Source: Polymorphum gilvum SL003B-26A1
GTDB lineage: Bacteria; Pseudomonadota; Alphaproteobacteria; Rhizobiales; Stappiaceae
Direction of reading: 5' to 3'
Assembly: GCF_000192745.1 (NCBI RefSeq)
Contig: NC_015259.1
Span: 426,001-490,000 of the forward strand
DNA: 64,000 nucleotides
This document shows, one piece after another, positions 46,857-56,611 of this stretch. The notes beneath the pieces were generated by a model. That model was not told the origin of the DNA. It saw only the letters and a program-made list of their open reading frames with translations, and searched no databases. The position numbers and the translations under genes are program-made. The stretch's first letter is position 1. Every line of letters starts with the position of its first letter.

Positions 46857-46900
46857 GCCCGGTGCCGGCCCGGTTCTGGTCCGGTGCTGGCCCGGTGTTG
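46857..46900. repeat. 11-bp tandem array upstream of grxC
   Basis: Four adjacent units, GCCCGGTGCCG, GCCCGGTTCTG, GTCCGGTGCTG and GCCCGGTGTTG (46857-46900), then a partial GCCGGA. It fills part of the comF-grxC spacer. Confidence 0.82.
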
Positions 46901-46949
46901 GCCGGACCCAGATATGTTCGGCCCAAAGCATTCGACGCGGGAGTTCTAC

Positions 46950-47207
46950 GTGGTTGAAGTGACGATCTATACGCGCCAGTTCTGCGGCTACTGCACGGCC
47001 GCCAAGCGGCTGCTGGACGCCAAGGGCGTCGCCTACACGGAGCATGACGCGACCTACGATCCGGCGCTGCGCCAGGAAATGATGCGCCGGGCCAACGGTC
47101 GTTCGACCTTTCCGCAGATCTTCATCGGCGCGACCCATGTCGGCGGCTGCGACGACCTGCATGCGCTGGAGCGCGCCGGCAAGCTCGACCTGCTGCTCGC
47201 GGCCTGA
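46950..47207 (+). CDS. grxC: Glutaredoxin 3
   Basis: The 85-residue dithiol glutaredoxin has an MVEVTIYTR start, active site CGYC at 12-15, the cis-Pro in RSTFPQIFIG and a GGCDDL glutathione-binding end. I chose the GTG at 46950, which has GGGAG seven bases upstream and gives the standard Grx3 length; an ATG at 46914 adds 12 residues with no match. Tyr in place of Pro in CPYC is a minor variant. The stop codon lies in a 16-bp direct repeat. Confidence 0.93.
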   Translation: MVEVTIYTRQFCGYCTAAKRLLDAKGVAYTEHDATYDPALRQEMMRRANGRSTFPQIFIGATHVGGCDDLHALERAGKLDLLLAA

Positions 47208-47262
47208 GCCAAAGAGGGGCTGAGCCAGAAAGCCCGAGACCGGACATCCGAGACCGGAAACC
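47204..47262 (+). repeat. Two short direct-repeat pairs after grxC
   Basis: An imperfect 16-bp pair begins CTGAGCCA (47204 and 47220), and the first copy contains the grxC stop TGA (47205-47207). A second, 14-bp pair begins CGAGACCGGA (47235-47248, 47249-47262). Together they fill the spacer before the nitrilase gene. Confidence 0.7.
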
Positions 47263-47280
47263 TGAAACGGGGAAACGGAC

Positions 47281-48126
47281 ATGACCGCCTTCACCGCCGC
47301 CTGCATCCAGATGCGCTCGGGACGCAGCGTCGCCGACAACATCGCCCAGGCCGAGGGCCTGATCCGCGAGGCGGCCGCTAAGGGTGCGCACTACGTCCAG
47401 ACGCCCGAGATGACCAACATCCTGGAGCGGACGCGGGCGGACCTGTTCGCCAAGATCACCGACGAGGCGGGCGACCCGACGCTGGCGCGCTTCCGCGCCC
47501 TGGCGCAGGACCTCGGCATCTGGCTGCACGCCGGCTCGCTGGCGATCCGCCTCGACGGCGAGCAGGTCGCCAACCGGGCGTTCCTGATCGCGCCGGATGG
47601 CGGCGTGCGCGCGCGCTACGACAAGATCCACATGTTCGACGTCGACCTGCCCAACGGCGAGAGCTGGCGCGAATCGGCGACCTACCGCCCGGGCACGCAG
47701 AGCGTCGTCGCCGACCTGCCGTGGCTCAGAATGGGCCTGGCGGTGTGCTACGACGTGCGGTTCCCGGCGATCTTCCGCAGCCAGGCGCGCCAGGGCGCGC
47801 AGATGCTGACCATGCCCGCGGCGTTCACGCGCCAGACCGGCCAGGCGCACTGGCATGTGCTGCAGCGCTCGCGGGCGATTGAGAACGGCGCCTTCGTCGT
47901 CTCGGCGGCCCAGGGCGGCCGGCACGAGGACGGACGCGAGACCTACGGCCACAGCCTGATCGTCGGTCCCTGGGGGGAGGTGCTGGCCGAGGCCGACCAC
48001 GACGAGCCGGGCATCGCCCTGGCCGAGATCCGGCCGGAGGAAGCGGCGGCGGCGCGCCAGCGCATCCCGGCGATTGCCAACGAGCGTGATTTCGTGCTGG
48101 CCCGGGCGGAGGAGGCGCTGCCGTGA
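47281..48126 (+). CDS. Carbon-nitrogen hydrolase family protein (Nit2/omega-amidase type)
   Basis: This 281-residue nitrilase-superfamily enzyme has the catalytic Glu in QTPEMTN, Lys in RYDKIHMFDV and Cys in AVCYDVRFP. These motifs fit the Nit1/Nit2 branch, which hydrolyses deaminated glutathione or alpha-keto amides. The neighbourhood with glutaredoxin is common in Alphaproteobacteria. Start ATG 47281; the stop overlaps the DUF1178 gene by 4 bp. Confidence 0.93.
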   Translation: MTAFTAACIQMRSGRSVADNIAQAEGLIREAAAKGAHYVQTPEMTNILERTRADLFAKITDEAGDPTLARFRALAQDLGIWLHAGSLAIRLDGEQVANRAFLIAPDGGVRARYDKIHMFDVDLPNGESWRESATYRPGTQSVVADLPWLRMGLAVCYDVRFPAIFRSQARQGAQMLTMPAAFTRQTGQAHWHVLQRSRAIENGAFVVSAAQGGRHEDGRETYGHSLIVGPWGEVLAEADHDEPGIALAEIRPEEAAAARQRIPAIANERDFVLARAEEALP

Positions 48127-48575
48127 TCCGCTACGCGCTCCAGTGCGACAAGGCGCACGGGTTCGAGGCCTGGTTCCGCAATTCGCAGGATTGCGAGACC
48201 CAGCTCGGGCGCGGGCTGGTGAGTTGTCCGCTGTGCGGCTCGAGGGCGGTGGAGAAGACGCTGATGGCGCCGGCGGTGGCGACCGCGGGTAGGCGCGCCG
48301 AGACCGAGGTGCCGGCGCGCGAGGCGGCGGCGCTGATTGCGGAGGACGCCCGCCACGCTGACCTGGTCGCGCGGCTGAAGGATCTGCGTGCGCAGATCCT
48401 GACCGAGGCCGACTATGTCGGCACCGCCTTCGCCGAGGAAGCGCGCAAGATTCACTATGGCGAGGCGGACCGGCGCAGCATCTACGGCGAGACACCGCTC
48501 GACGAGGCGAGGGCGCTGGCGGAGGAGGGCATCGGCATCCTGCCGCTGCCCGTTCTGCCCGAGGACCGCAACTAG
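48123..48575 (+). CDS. DUF1178 family protein
   Basis: The 150-residue protein starts MIRYALQCDKAHGFEAWF and carries a CPLCGS pair; with Cys8 and Cys27 these look like a zinc ribbon. The long charged helix and the C-terminal IYGETPLDEARALAEEGI are family marks. The function is unknown. GTG start 48123, coupled to the nitrilase gene by a GTGA overlap. Confidence 0.92.
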   Translation: MIRYALQCDKAHGFEAWFRNSQDCETQLGRGLVSCPLCGSRAVEKTLMAPAVATAGRRAETEVPAREAAALIAEDARHADLVARLKDLRAQILTEADYVGTAFAEEARKIHYGEADRRSIYGETPLDEARALAEEGIGILPLPVLPEDRN

Positions 48576-48663
48576 GACCGGCGCCGCTTCCGGCGCGGGC
48601 GGGCACAGGCCCGGATCGCGTTCTTCCGGCTCGGATCTTGCGCCGGGGCGACCGGCAACCGGG

Positions 48664-49179
48664 TCAGGCCGGATTGGCGGCCTTGGCCTTCGCCCCGGGC
48701 GCGGCCTTGCGGGCCGGCTTTGCCGGCCGGAATTCCTCCTCGGCCGCCTGCTCGATCTCGGCGACGGTCTCGATCGCAGTGTCGGTGATCTCCTCGGCGC
48801 AGTGCAGGTTCTCAGTCAGGCTGGCGTGCAGCAACTCGATGTTGCGCTGGGCCTGTGCCTCGTAGTCGCGCCACATGTCCAGGAAGAAGCCCTGCAGGGT
48901 GTGGAAGGCCTGATCCGGCATGCGGCAGTCCGACAGCGCCTTGACGCATTCGAAGTCGGCATGCAGGCGCTGGGTGACGAAGTCCATCTGGCCCTCGAGC
49001 GCCTTGCCCGTGTTGGCGATCAGCGCCCGGCGCATGTGTTCGAAGCTTTCGAACGCGCGCTCCTCCAGGCGGTCGCCGCGCTCGGCCCAGTTCCACTCGT
49101 TCAGCGGCATCATCGGCCAGGTCGGGATGTTCTGGAAGGGGTTGCGGTCGGCGGCGGTTCGGCTGCTGTTTCCGGCCAT
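48664..49179 (-). CDS. Phasin-like protein
   Basis: The 171-residue helical protein has MDFVTQRLHADFECVKALSDCRMPDQAFHTLQGFFLDMWRDYEAQ in outline, then an acidic helix and a Lys/Ala-rich tail (PAKPARKAAPGAKAKAANPA). This composition and the divergent position next to phaC fit a PHA granule-associated phasin (Phasin_2 type). GGGAGG precedes ATG 49179. The assignment rests partly on neighbourhood. Confidence 0.8.
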   Translation of the reverse strand: MAGNSSRTAADRNPFQNIPTWPMMPLNEWNWAERGDRLEERAFESFEHMRRALIANTGKALEGQMDFVTQRLHADFECVKALSDCRMPDQAFHTLQGFFLDMWRDYEAQAQRNIELLHASLTENLHCAEEITDTAIETVAEIEQAAEEEFRPAKPARKAAPGAKAKAANPA

Positions 49180-49270
49180 GTGAAACCTCCCTTGATTGGA
49201 TCGAGGACATGCACACGCTTCCAAGCGCCGCGCGCCGGATGCGCGCAACCAAGCGTCAATCATATTTTAC

Positions 49271-49286
49271 AAACTAGCACTAGTTT
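49271..49286. promoter_or_regulatory. Palindrome in the phasin-phaC intergenic region
   Basis: AAACTAG (49271-49277) and CTAGTTT (49280-49286) form a perfect palindrome with a 2-bp centre. It lies in the AT-richest part of the 219-bp divergent spacer and next to a TATGAT -10-like element on the minus strand. It may be an operator for a regulator of PHA genes; the protein is unknown. It does not resemble the CTGC/GCAG site reported for PhaR. Confidence 0.55.
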
Positions 49287-49398
49287 CGTGGCCAGAATTT
49301 GATCTGGCTCATGGAAAAGCCCGATTCCTGGCCGAAGGCTGCCGGACGGCACGGGCGCACCTCCTCCTGCCGCCGCCGAGCCCGAAAGGAGTCCGTCG

Positions 49399-51243
49399 AT
49401 GGACAACAAGACCGAGACGCCTGCGAGCCTCGCCAATCCGTTCGCGGCGTTCCTGCCCGGCCAGCACATGCCGGAGTTCCGGCACCTGTTTCCCGAGCAC
49501 TCCGGCGACAGCCATTCGGTGACGGCCTTCGCCGAGGTCCTCGACCGGGCGACCCGCGCCGCGGTGGCGCGCACGACCTCCGGCGTGTCGCCGACCGCGT
49601 TGGCCGAGGCCTATATCGACTGGCTGCTGCACCTTGCCATGCTGCCGGGCAAGCAGGCGCGGCTGGCGGAAAAGGCGATGCGCAAGCTGCTGCGCTTCTC
49701 GCGCTTCATGGCCACCTGCGCGATGACCGCCGGCGACGGCGAGCCCTGCATCGAGCCGCTGCCGCAGGACCGGCGCTTCGACCATCCGGGCTGGCGGCGC
49801 TATCCGTTCAACGTGCTGTCGCAGGGTTTCCTGCTGACCCAGCAGTGGTGGTACAACGCGATGACCGGCGTGCGCGGCGTGACCGCGCATCACGAGCGGG
49901 TCATCGACTTCACCACGCGCCAGCTGCTCGACGTCGTGTCGCCGTCGAACTTCCCCTGGACCAACCCGGAAGTGATCGAGGCGAGCCTGCGCGAGGGCGG
50001 GCTCAACTTCGTGCGCGGGTTCTACAATTTCCTGGAGGACGTCGAGCGCCAGAGCGGCAGCCATCCGCCGGTCGGCGCCGAGAAGTTCCGCCCCGGCGAG
50101 GCGGTTGCGGTCACGCCGGGCAAGGTGGTCTACCGCAACCGGCTGATCGAACTGATCCAGTACGAGCCGACCACGCCGGGCGTGCGCCCCGAGCCGGTGC
50201 TGATCGTGCCGGCGTGGATCATGAAATACTACATCCTCGACCTGTCGCCGCACAATTCGCTGGTCAGGCACCTGGTCGCCCAGGGCTACACGGTGTTCAT
50301 GATCTCCTGGCGCAATCCGGGACCGCAGGAGCGCGACCTCGGCATGGACGACTACCGCAAGCTCGGCGTCGAGGCGGCGCTGGACGCCGCACTCGCGATC
50401 ACTGGCGCGAAGAGGGCGCATGCGACGGGCTACTGCCTCGGCGGCACGCTGCTGTCGATCGCCGCCGCCGGCCTGATGCACCGGGGCGACCGCCGGCTGG
50501 CCAGCCTGTCGCTGTTCGCCGCCCAGACCGACTTCACCGAGGCCGGCGAACTGACGCTGTTCATCGACGAGAGCGAGGTGTCGTTCCTGGAGGACATGAT
50601 GTGGGAGCAGGGCTTCCTGGACACACGCCAGATGGCGGGCGCGTTCCAGCTGCTGCGCTCGAAGGACCTGATCTGGTCGCGCATGGTGCGCGAATACATG
50701 CTCGGCGAGCGCGCGCCGATGTACGACCTGATGGCCTGGAACGCCGACGGCACGCGCATGCCCTACAAGATGCATTCGGAATACCTGCGCCAGCTGTTCC
50801 TGCACAACGACTTCGCCGAGGGCCGCTACAAGGTCGACGGCGTCGCGGTGTCGGTGGAGGACATCCAGGCGCCGTTCTTCGCCGTCGGCACGGAGCACGA
50901 CCACGTCGCGCCGTGGCGCTCGGTGTTCAAGATCACCCACCTCGCCGACAGCGAGGTCACCTTCGTGCTGACGGCGGGCGGACACAATGCCGGCATCGTC
51001 AGCGAGCCGGGGCACAAGAACCGCCACTACCGGATCATGACCAGCCCGGAACACGACGGCTTCATCGATGCCGACACCTGGCTGGAGAAGGCGACCTACA
51101 GCGAGGGCTCGTGGTGGGAGGCCTGGACCGACTGGCTCGATCGGCATTCCGGCGCGCCGGTGCCGCCGCCCCCGATGGGTCGCGAGGACAAGGGCTACGC
51201 CGCTCTGGCGGCGGCGCCGGGCAGCTACGTGCTGATGGACTGA
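49399..51243 (+). CDS. phaC: Class I polyhydroxyalkanoate synthase
   Basis: The 614-residue PHA polymerase has the lipase-like box GYCLGG with nucleophile Cys346, the acid Asp501 in EHDHVAPW and His529 in GGHNAG. The N-terminal domain with WWYNAMTGVRGV and FVRGFYNFLEDV is typical of class I enzymes. It polymerises (R)-3-hydroxyacyl-CoA on granules. Divergent from the phasin-like gene; phaA and phaB are not in the window. The stop codon is inside a 13-bp tandem array. Confidence 0.97.
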   Translation: MDNKTETPASLANPFAAFLPGQHMPEFRHLFPEHSGDSHSVTAFAEVLDRATRAAVARTTSGVSPTALAEAYIDWLLHLAMLPGKQARLAEKAMRKLLRFSRFMATCAMTAGDGEPCIEPLPQDRRFDHPGWRRYPFNVLSQGFLLTQQWWYNAMTGVRGVTAHHERVIDFTTRQLLDVVSPSNFPWTNPEVIEASLREGGLNFVRGFYNFLEDVERQSGSHPPVGAEKFRPGEAVAVTPGKVVYRNRLIELIQYEPTTPGVRPEPVLIVPAWIMKYYILDLSPHNSLVRHLVAQGYTVFMISWRNPGPQERDLGMDDYRKLGVEAALDAALAITGAKRAHATGYCLGGTLLSIAAAGLMHRGDRRLASLSLFAAQTDFTEAGELTLFIDESEVSFLEDMMWEQGFLDTRQMAGAFQLLRSKDLIWSRMVREYMLGERAPMYDLMAWNADGTRMPYKMHSEYLRQLFLHNDFAEGRYKVDGVAVSVEDIQAPFFAVGTEHDHVAPWRSVFKITHLADSEVTFVLTAGGHNAGIVSEPGHKNRHYRIMTSPEHDGFIDADTWLEKATYSEGSWWEAWTDWLDRHSGAPVPPPPMGREDKGYAALAAAPGSYVLMD

Positions 51244-51273
51244 CCGGATGGACTGACCGGATGGGCTGACCGG
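51235..51273 (+). repeat. 13-bp tandem array beginning at the phaC stop codon
   Basis: Three adjacent units of ATGGACTGACCGG (51235-51247, 51248-51260, 51261-51273, the last with G for A). The first contains the phaC TGA. The 13-bp period puts TGA into all three frames. Confidence 0.92.
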
Positions 51274-51334
51274 CCGGTCGCGTCGCGTGTGCCGTCACCC
51301 TGAGGGCGCCGGATCCCTTCGGTCGCAGTCCTCC

Positions 51335-52024
51335 TCAGGCGCCGAGCCAGGCCGTCAGCTCGGCGGTCACCGCGCCGGGCGCCTCCAGCGTCGACAGGTG
51401 GCCGCAGCCGGGGATCACCGCCATGCGGCTCGCCGGGATCGCCTCGTGCATCTCCTGCGCCAGATGCGGCGGCGTCAGCGTGTCGCCGGCGCCGACCAGC
51501 ACCAGCGTCGGGCAGCCGATCTCGCCGAGGCGCGGTCGCGCGTCGACGCGTGCCATGATCGCCCGCTGCTGGCGGACGAAGGCCTCCGGTCCGGTTTCCA
51601 TCGCCATCTCGACTACGACAGCCTTCAGGTCCTCGTCATGCTCGCGGCCGGCGTCGACCAGGCCCGGATAGAGCAGGTGCGGCACCTTCGAGAAACGGCC
51701 CTTGTCGGCGAGGTCCATCAGCACGCGGCGGCGCTCGCCCTGCTCGGGCGCATCCGGGCGGGCGCTGGTGTCGAGCAGGGCGAGGCGCGCGACCCGTTCG
51801 GGCGCGACGCGCAGGATCTCCATGGCGATGTAGCCGCCCATCGACAGGCCGACGAGCGCGAAGCGCTGCGGCGCCTGCGCGAGGATGTCTTCGGCGATCG
51901 CGGCGATGGTGTCGTGGCGCCGGTGATCGGCGACCATCAGCGGCCGGTCGGCGAAGGCGACGATCTGCGGTGCGTAGAGCGTTTCCGTGCACAGCAGGCC
52001 GGGAATGAAGACGATCGGATCCAT
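51335..52024 (-). CDS. Alpha/beta fold hydrolase
   Basis: This is a small (229-residue) hydrolase with a VFIPGLLC oxyanion region, the nucleophile elbow GLSMGG (Ser61), an acid in GAGDTLTPP and His in GCGHLSTLE. It follows ubiG by 11 bp on the same strand, so the two are probably co-transcribed. The substrate is unknown. Start ATG 52024. Confidence 0.9.
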   Translation of the reverse strand: MDPIVFIPGLLCTETLYAPQIVAFADRPLMVADHRRHDTIAAIAEDILAQAPQRFALVGLSMGGYIAMEILRVAPERVARLALLDTSARPDAPEQGERRRVLMDLADKGRFSKVPHLLYPGLVDAGREHDEDLKAVVVEMAMETGPEAFVRQQRAIMARVDARPRLGEIGCPTLVLVGAGDTLTPPHLAQEMHEAIPASRMAVIPGCGHLSTLEAPGAVTAELTAWLGA

Positions 52025-52035
52025 CCTCGGTTGCC

Positions 52036-52794
52036 TCAACCGGCTTTCGGCCGCTCGGCGAGCAGCATGTAGTTGACGTCCATGTCGCGCGAGCGACTCC
52101 AGCTGTCCAGGAGCGGATTGTAGGTGACGCCGGTGCGGTCGACGACGGTCAGGCCGGCGGCCGCAAGCGGGCCCTCGATCTCTTCCGGACGGACCAGCCT
52201 GTCGTAGGAGTGGGTGCCCTTCGGCAGCCAGCGCAGAACGTATTCGGCGCCGACGATCGCCAGCGCATAGGCCTTCAGCGTGCGGTTGATGGTGGCGACG
52301 ACCATCAGTCCGCCCGGGCGGACCATGCGCGCGACCTCGGAGAGGAACAGCGGCACGTCGGCGACATGCTCGACCACCTCCATGTTGAGCACGACGTCGA
52401 AGGTCTCGCCGGCGGCTGCGAGCCGTTCGGCGGTCTCGGCCCGGTAGTCGATCGCAAGGCCGGACTGGGCGGCGTGCAGGCGGGCGACCTCGATGTTGAC
52501 GGTCGAGGGATCGGCGCCGACCACCTCGGCGCCGAGGCGGGCCATGGGTTCGCACAACAGTCCGCCGCCGCAGCCGATATCGAGGAAGCGCAGGCCCTTG
52601 AAGGCGTCCGGCGCTTTCGGATCGCGGCCGAAGCGGGCGCAGACCTGTTCCTTGATGTAGCCGAGGCGGACGGGGCTGAACTTGTGCAGCGGCTTGAACT
52701 TGCCGGTCGGGTCCCACCACTCGGCCGCCATCGCGGAGAAGCGCGCGACCTCCTGCTCGTCCACGGTGCCGCCGGTCTGGTGCTGGTCGGTCAT
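52036..52794 (-). CDS. ubiG: Bifunctional 2-polyprenyl-6-hydroxyphenol methylase/3-demethylubiquinol 3-O-methyltransferase
   Basis: The 252-residue SAM methyltransferase performs both O-methylations in ubiquinone synthesis. It has the [20 protein letters not shown]-terminus, SAM motif [10 protein letters not shown], and [13 protein letters not shown]; all are UbiG marks. The ATG at 52794 is divergent from lysC (168-bp spacer), an arrangement conserved in Rhizobiales. Confidence 0.96.
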   Translation of the reverse strand: MTDQHQTGGTVDEQEVARFSAMAAEWWDPTGKFKPLHKFSPVRLGYIKEQVCARFGRDPKAPDAFKGLRFLDIGCGGGLLCEPMARLGAEVVGADPSTVNIEVARLHAAQSGLAIDYRAETAERLAAAGETFDVVLNMEVVEHVADVPLFLSEVARMVRPGGLMVVATINRTLKAYALAIVGAEYVLRWLPKGTHSYDRLVRPEEIEGPLAAAGLTVVDRTGVTYNPLLDSWSRSRDMDVNYMLLAERPKAG

Positions 52795-52962
52795 GCTCGG
52801 TCCTTTCCTCTGCCGGTCGTGCCGTCCGGGTGACCTTCTCGCTCGCGGCGACTTTGTCAAGGCACCCGGTTGCAGCAAGATCGCCGTCGCTGTATGGATG
52901 GCGCCCGATCCGCCCGGGCGCGCCCGCGCCCAATGGCCCCCGACACGAAGACCACGACCACG

Positions 52963-54213
52963 ATGGCCCGACTGGTTATGAAATTCGGCGGCACGTCCGT
53001 CGCAGACCTTGATCGCATCCGCAATGTCGCCCGTCACGTCAAACGGGAAGTCGATGCCGGCCACGAAGTCGCCGTCGTCGTGTCGGCGATGGCCGGGCAG
53101 ACCAATACGCTGGTGGGCTACTGCCGGGATGCGGCGCCGCTGCACGATGCGCGCGAATATGACGCGGTCGTCGCTTCCGGCGAGCAGGTGACCTCCGGCC
53201 TGCTGGCGATCGCGCTGCAGGAAATGGGCGTCAACGCCCGCTCCTGGCAGGGCTGGCAGATCCCGATCAGGACCGACGAGAGCCACGGCGCGGCGCGCAT
53301 CCGCGAGATTGACGGCGCGGTGCTGATCGAGCGCCTGAAGCAGGGTCAGGTGGCGGTGGTCGCCGGCTTCCAGGGCCTGGCGCCGGACAACCGCATCTCG
53401 ACGCTCGGCCGCGGCGGCTCCGACACCAGCGCGGTGGCGATCGCGGCGGCGATCCAGGCCGACCGCTGCGACATCTACACCGACGTCGACGGCGTCTACA
53501 CGACCGACCCGCGCATCGTTCCGAAGGCGCGCCGGCTCGACCGCATCGCCTTCGAGGAAATGCTCGAGATGGCCTCGCTCGGGGCGAAAGTGCTGCAGGT
53601 GCGCTCGGTCGAGATGGCGATGGTGCACGGCGTGCGGACCTTCGTGCGTTCAAGCTTCGACGATCCCGACGCCCCCCAGACGGGCAAGGATGGCCTTCCC
53701 CCCGGAACCCTTATCTGCGACGAGGACGAACTCGTGGAACAGCAAGTCGTGACCGGCATCGCCTTCGCGAAGGACGAGGCCCAGATTTCCATCCGCAACG
53801 TCGCCGACAAGCCGGGCGTCGCCGCTTCCGTGTTCGGCCCGCTCTCCGACGCCAACATCAACGTCGACATGATCGTCCAGAACATCTCGCCGGACGGCAA
53901 GACGACGGACATCACCTTCACCGTGCCGGAGTCCGAATACGACCGAGCCCTCAAGGTGCTCGAGGACCGGCGCGAGGCGATCGGCTTCGCGGCGCTGGAA
54001 GGCGCGCGCGACGTCGTCAAGGTGTCGGTGATCGGCATCGGCATGCGCTCGCATGCGGGCGTCGCGGCGCAGTGCTTCCGCGGCCTGGCGGAGAAGGGCA
54101 TCAACATCCGGGCGATCACCACTTCCGAGATCAAGATTTCGGTGCTGATCGATTCCGCGTACACGGAACTTGCGGTCCGGACTCTGCATTCGCTATACGG
54201 TCTGGACGGATAG
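52963..54213 (+). CDS. lysC: Aspartate kinase
   Basis: The 416-residue aspartokinase begins the Asp-family amino acid pathway. It has an N-terminal kinase domain ([11 protein letters not shown] at 5-15, [13 protein letters not shown]) and two C-terminal ACT domains (from about 265) for feedback control by lysine and/or threonine. ATG 52963 gives the usual [10 protein letters not shown] start; an in-frame ATG 30 bp upstream is less likely. Confidence 0.97.
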   Translation: MARLVMKFGGTSVADLDRIRNVARHVKREVDAGHEVAVVVSAMAGQTNTLVGYCRDAAPLHDAREYDAVVASGEQVTSGLLAIALQEMGVNARSWQGWQIPIRTDESHGAARIREIDGAVLIERLKQGQVAVVAGFQGLAPDNRISTLGRGGSDTSAVAIAAAIQADRCDIYTDVDGVYTTDPRIVPKARRLDRIAFEEMLEMASLGAKVLQVRSVEMAMVHGVRTFVRSSFDDPDAPQTGKDGLPPGTLICDEDELVEQQVVTGIAFAKDEAQISIRNVADKPGVAASVFGPLSDANINVDMIVQNISPDGKTTDITFTVPESEYDRALKVLEDRREAIGFAALEGARDVVKVSVIGIGMRSHAGVAAQCFRGLAEKGINIRAITTSEIKISVLIDSAYTELAVRTLHSLYGLDG

Positions 54214-54290
54214 GTTGACCGTGGCGGCGCGATTCCCGGTGCACAGGGCTGACGCCGGCTGATTCCACGCCGGGCGAAACGGAGCTGACG

Positions 54291-56558
54291 ATGCGCAGCA
54301 ACCTGGCCGGTCCGCGCCTGCTGCTCCGCCGGCTTCGCGAAGTCATGGCGGAGCCGATCAACGCGCAGGAACGGCTCGACAAGATCGTGGTTCTGATCGC
54401 GGCCAACGTGGTCGCGGAAGTGTGTTCGGTGTACATCCTGCGCGCCGACGGCGTGCTCGAACTCTACGCCACTGAAGGCCTCAAGCGGGAAGCCGTGCAC
54501 CAGGCCTCGCTGCGGGTCGGCCAGGGTCTGGTCGGCCTGATCGCGGCCGAGGCCCGGCCGCTGAACCTGCCCAACGCGCGCGCCCATCCCGCCTTCGCCT
54601 ACCTGCCGGAGACCGGCGAGGAAGCCTACAATTCGTTCCTCGGCGTGCCGATCCTGCGCGCCGGCCGCACCCTCGGCGTGCTGGTCGTGCAGAACCAGTC
54701 GCACCGCACCTACTACGAGGACGAGGTCGAGGCGCTGCAGACCACCGCTATGGTGATCGCGGAGATGGTCGCCGCCGGCGAGCTGGAAGCCATCGCCAAG
54801 CCCGGCACCGCGCTCGACCTGTCGCGGCCGATCCGCTTCCACGGCGTGGGGCTGGCCGATGGCGTCGGCCTCGGCCACGTCGTGCTGCACGAGCCGAGAG
54901 TCGTCGTCACCAATCTGATCGCCGAGGACAGCGACCACGAGAAGACGCGGCTGGAAGGGGCGATCAACCGGCTGCGGCTGTCGATCGACGGCCTGCTGTC
55001 GAGCGGCGACGTGGCGCAGATGGGCGAGCACCGGGACGTGCTGGAAGCCTACCGCATGTTCGCCTACGACCGCGGCTGGATCCGCAAGATCGAGGAGGCG
55101 ATCCGCAACGGCCTCACCGCCGAGGCGGCGGTGGAGAAGGTGCAGAGCGACATGCGCGCGCGCATGCTGCGCCAGACCGATCCCTACCTGCGCGAGCGGC
55201 TGCACGACCTCGACGACCTGGCGCACCGGCTGATCCGCGAGCTGATGGGCCGCCAGCACGGACCGACGACCTCGGACCTGCCGCAGGACGCCATCATCGT
55301 CGCGCGCACCATGGGTGCGGCCGAACTGCTCGACTACGGCCGAGACCGCATCCGCGCCCTGGTGCTGGAAGAAGGCGGGCCGACCAGCCACGTCACCATC
55401 GTGGCGCGGGCGCTGGGCATCGCCACTGTCAGCCAGGTGCAGGACATCGTCAGCCTGGCGGACGCGGGCGACGCCATCATCGTCGACGGCGACGCCGGCG
55501 AAGTCTATCTGCGCCCGGCTGCCGACGTGCAGCAGGCCTACGGCGAGAAGGTCCGCTTCCGGGCGCGCCGGCAGGCGCAGTACCGGCGCCTGCGCAACAA
55601 ACCGTCGGTGACCAAGGACGGCGTCGAGATCCGCCTGCTGATGAATGCCGGCCTGCTGGTCGACCTGCCGCATATCGCCGAGGCGGGCGCGGCAGGCGTT
55701 GGCCTGTTCCGTACCGAGCTGCAGTTCATGGTCGCCTCGTCGTTCCCGCGCATGAGCGAACAGTTGTCCCAGTACGCCCAGGTGCTGGACGCGGTCGGCG
55801 GCAGGCCGGTGACCTTCCGCTCGCTCGACATCGGTGGCGACAAGGTGCTGCCCTACCTGCGCTCGATCCAGGAGGAGAACCCGGCCATGGGCTGGCGCGC
55901 GCTGCGCCTGGGGCTCGACCGGCCGGGCCTGCTGCGCACCCAGGTGCGCGCGCTGCTTCGCGCCGCGGTCGGGCGGGAGCTGAAGCTCATGTTCCCGATG
56001 GTCTCCCACGTGGAGGAGTTCATCAAGGCGCGCGAACTGGTCGAGCGCGAACTGAAGCATTCGCGCCGGCACGGCCATCCGGTGCCCGAGACGATCCGCC
56101 TCGGCGTCATGGTCGAAGTCCCCTCGCTGCTGTTCCAGCTCGACGAGCTGATGACGGAGGTCGACTTTATTTCGATCGGCTCGAACGACCTGTTCCAGTT
56201 CTTCTGCGCGGTCGACCGCGGCAACACCCGCGTCGCCGACCGCTTCGACACGCTCGGCGTCGGCTTCCTGAGGGCGCTGAAGCTGATCCTCGACGCGGCC
56301 AACCGCGCCCATGTCCCGGTCACGCTGTGCGGCGAGATCGCCGGCCGGCCGCTGGAGGCCATGGCCCTGATCGGCCTCGGCTTCCGCGACCTGTCGATGT
56401 CGCCGGCCTCGCTCGGGCCGGTCAAGGCGATGCTGCGCAGCCTCGACGCGGGCCGGTTGTCGGCGCGCCTGCTGCCGCGCCTGGAGCCGGGCCATCCGGA
56501 CCGAGACGTGCGCGCCTTCCTGCGCCAGTTCGCCGCCGAGCAGGACGTCGCGCTCTAG
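54291..56558 (+). CDS. ptsP: Phosphoenolpyruvate-protein phosphotransferase PtsP (EI-Ntr)
   Basis: The 755-residue first enzyme of the nitrogen PTS has an N-terminal GAF domain (about 15-165), the phospho-His domain with His367 in [15 protein letters not shown], and the C-terminal PEP-binding barrel ([32 protein letters not shown]). It senses glutamine through GAF and passes phosphate to NPr and EIIA-Ntr, which are not in this window. It is 77 bp after lysC. Confidence 0.96.
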   Translation: MRSNLAGPRLLLRRLREVMAEPINAQERLDKIVVLIAANVVAEVCSVYILRADGVLELYATEGLKREAVHQASLRVGQGLVGLIAAEARPLNLPNARAHPAFAYLPETGEEAYNSFLGVPILRAGRTLGVLVVQNQSHRTYYEDEVEALQTTAMVIAEMVAAGELEAIAKPGTALDLSRPIRFHGVGLADGVGLGHVVLHEPRVVVTNLIAEDSDHEKTRLEGAINRLRLSIDGLLSSGDVAQMGEHRDVLEAYRMFAYDRGWIRKIEEAIRNGLTAEAAVEKVQSDMRARMLRQTDPYLRERLHDLDDLAHRLIRELMGRQHGPTTSDLPQDAIIVARTMGAAELLDYGRDRIRALVLEEGGPTSHVTIVARALGIATVSQVQDIVSLADAGDAIIVDGDAGEVYLRPAADVQQAYGEKVRFRARRQAQYRRLRNKPSVTKDGVEIRLLMNAGLLVDLPHIAEAGAAGVGLFRTELQFMVASSFPRMSEQLSQYAQVLDAVGGRPVTFRSLDIGGDKVLPYLRSIQEENPAMGWRALRLGLDRPGLLRTQVRALLRAAVGRELKLMFPMVSHVEEFIKARELVERELKHSRRHGHPVPETIRLGVMVEVPSLLFQLDELMTEVDFISIGSNDLFQFFCAVDRGNTRVADRFDTLGVGFLRALKLILDAANRAHVPVTLCGEIAGRPLEAMALIGLGFRDLSMSPASLGPVKAMLRSLDAGRLSARLLPRLEPGHPDRDVRAFLRQFAAEQDVAL

Positions 56559-56611
56559 CCTTTCACGACACCGTTCCGCCGCAGGGGCGGACCGCAAGGA
56601 GACATGCGCTC

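Noticed and set aside
53496..56597. Open frame of over 1000 codons on the minus strand opposite lysC and ptsP, and a similar one at 59927-63103 opposite clpB
   Set aside because: Both are shadows of conserved genes; composition is Arg/His/Gln/Asp-biased and no domain is visible.
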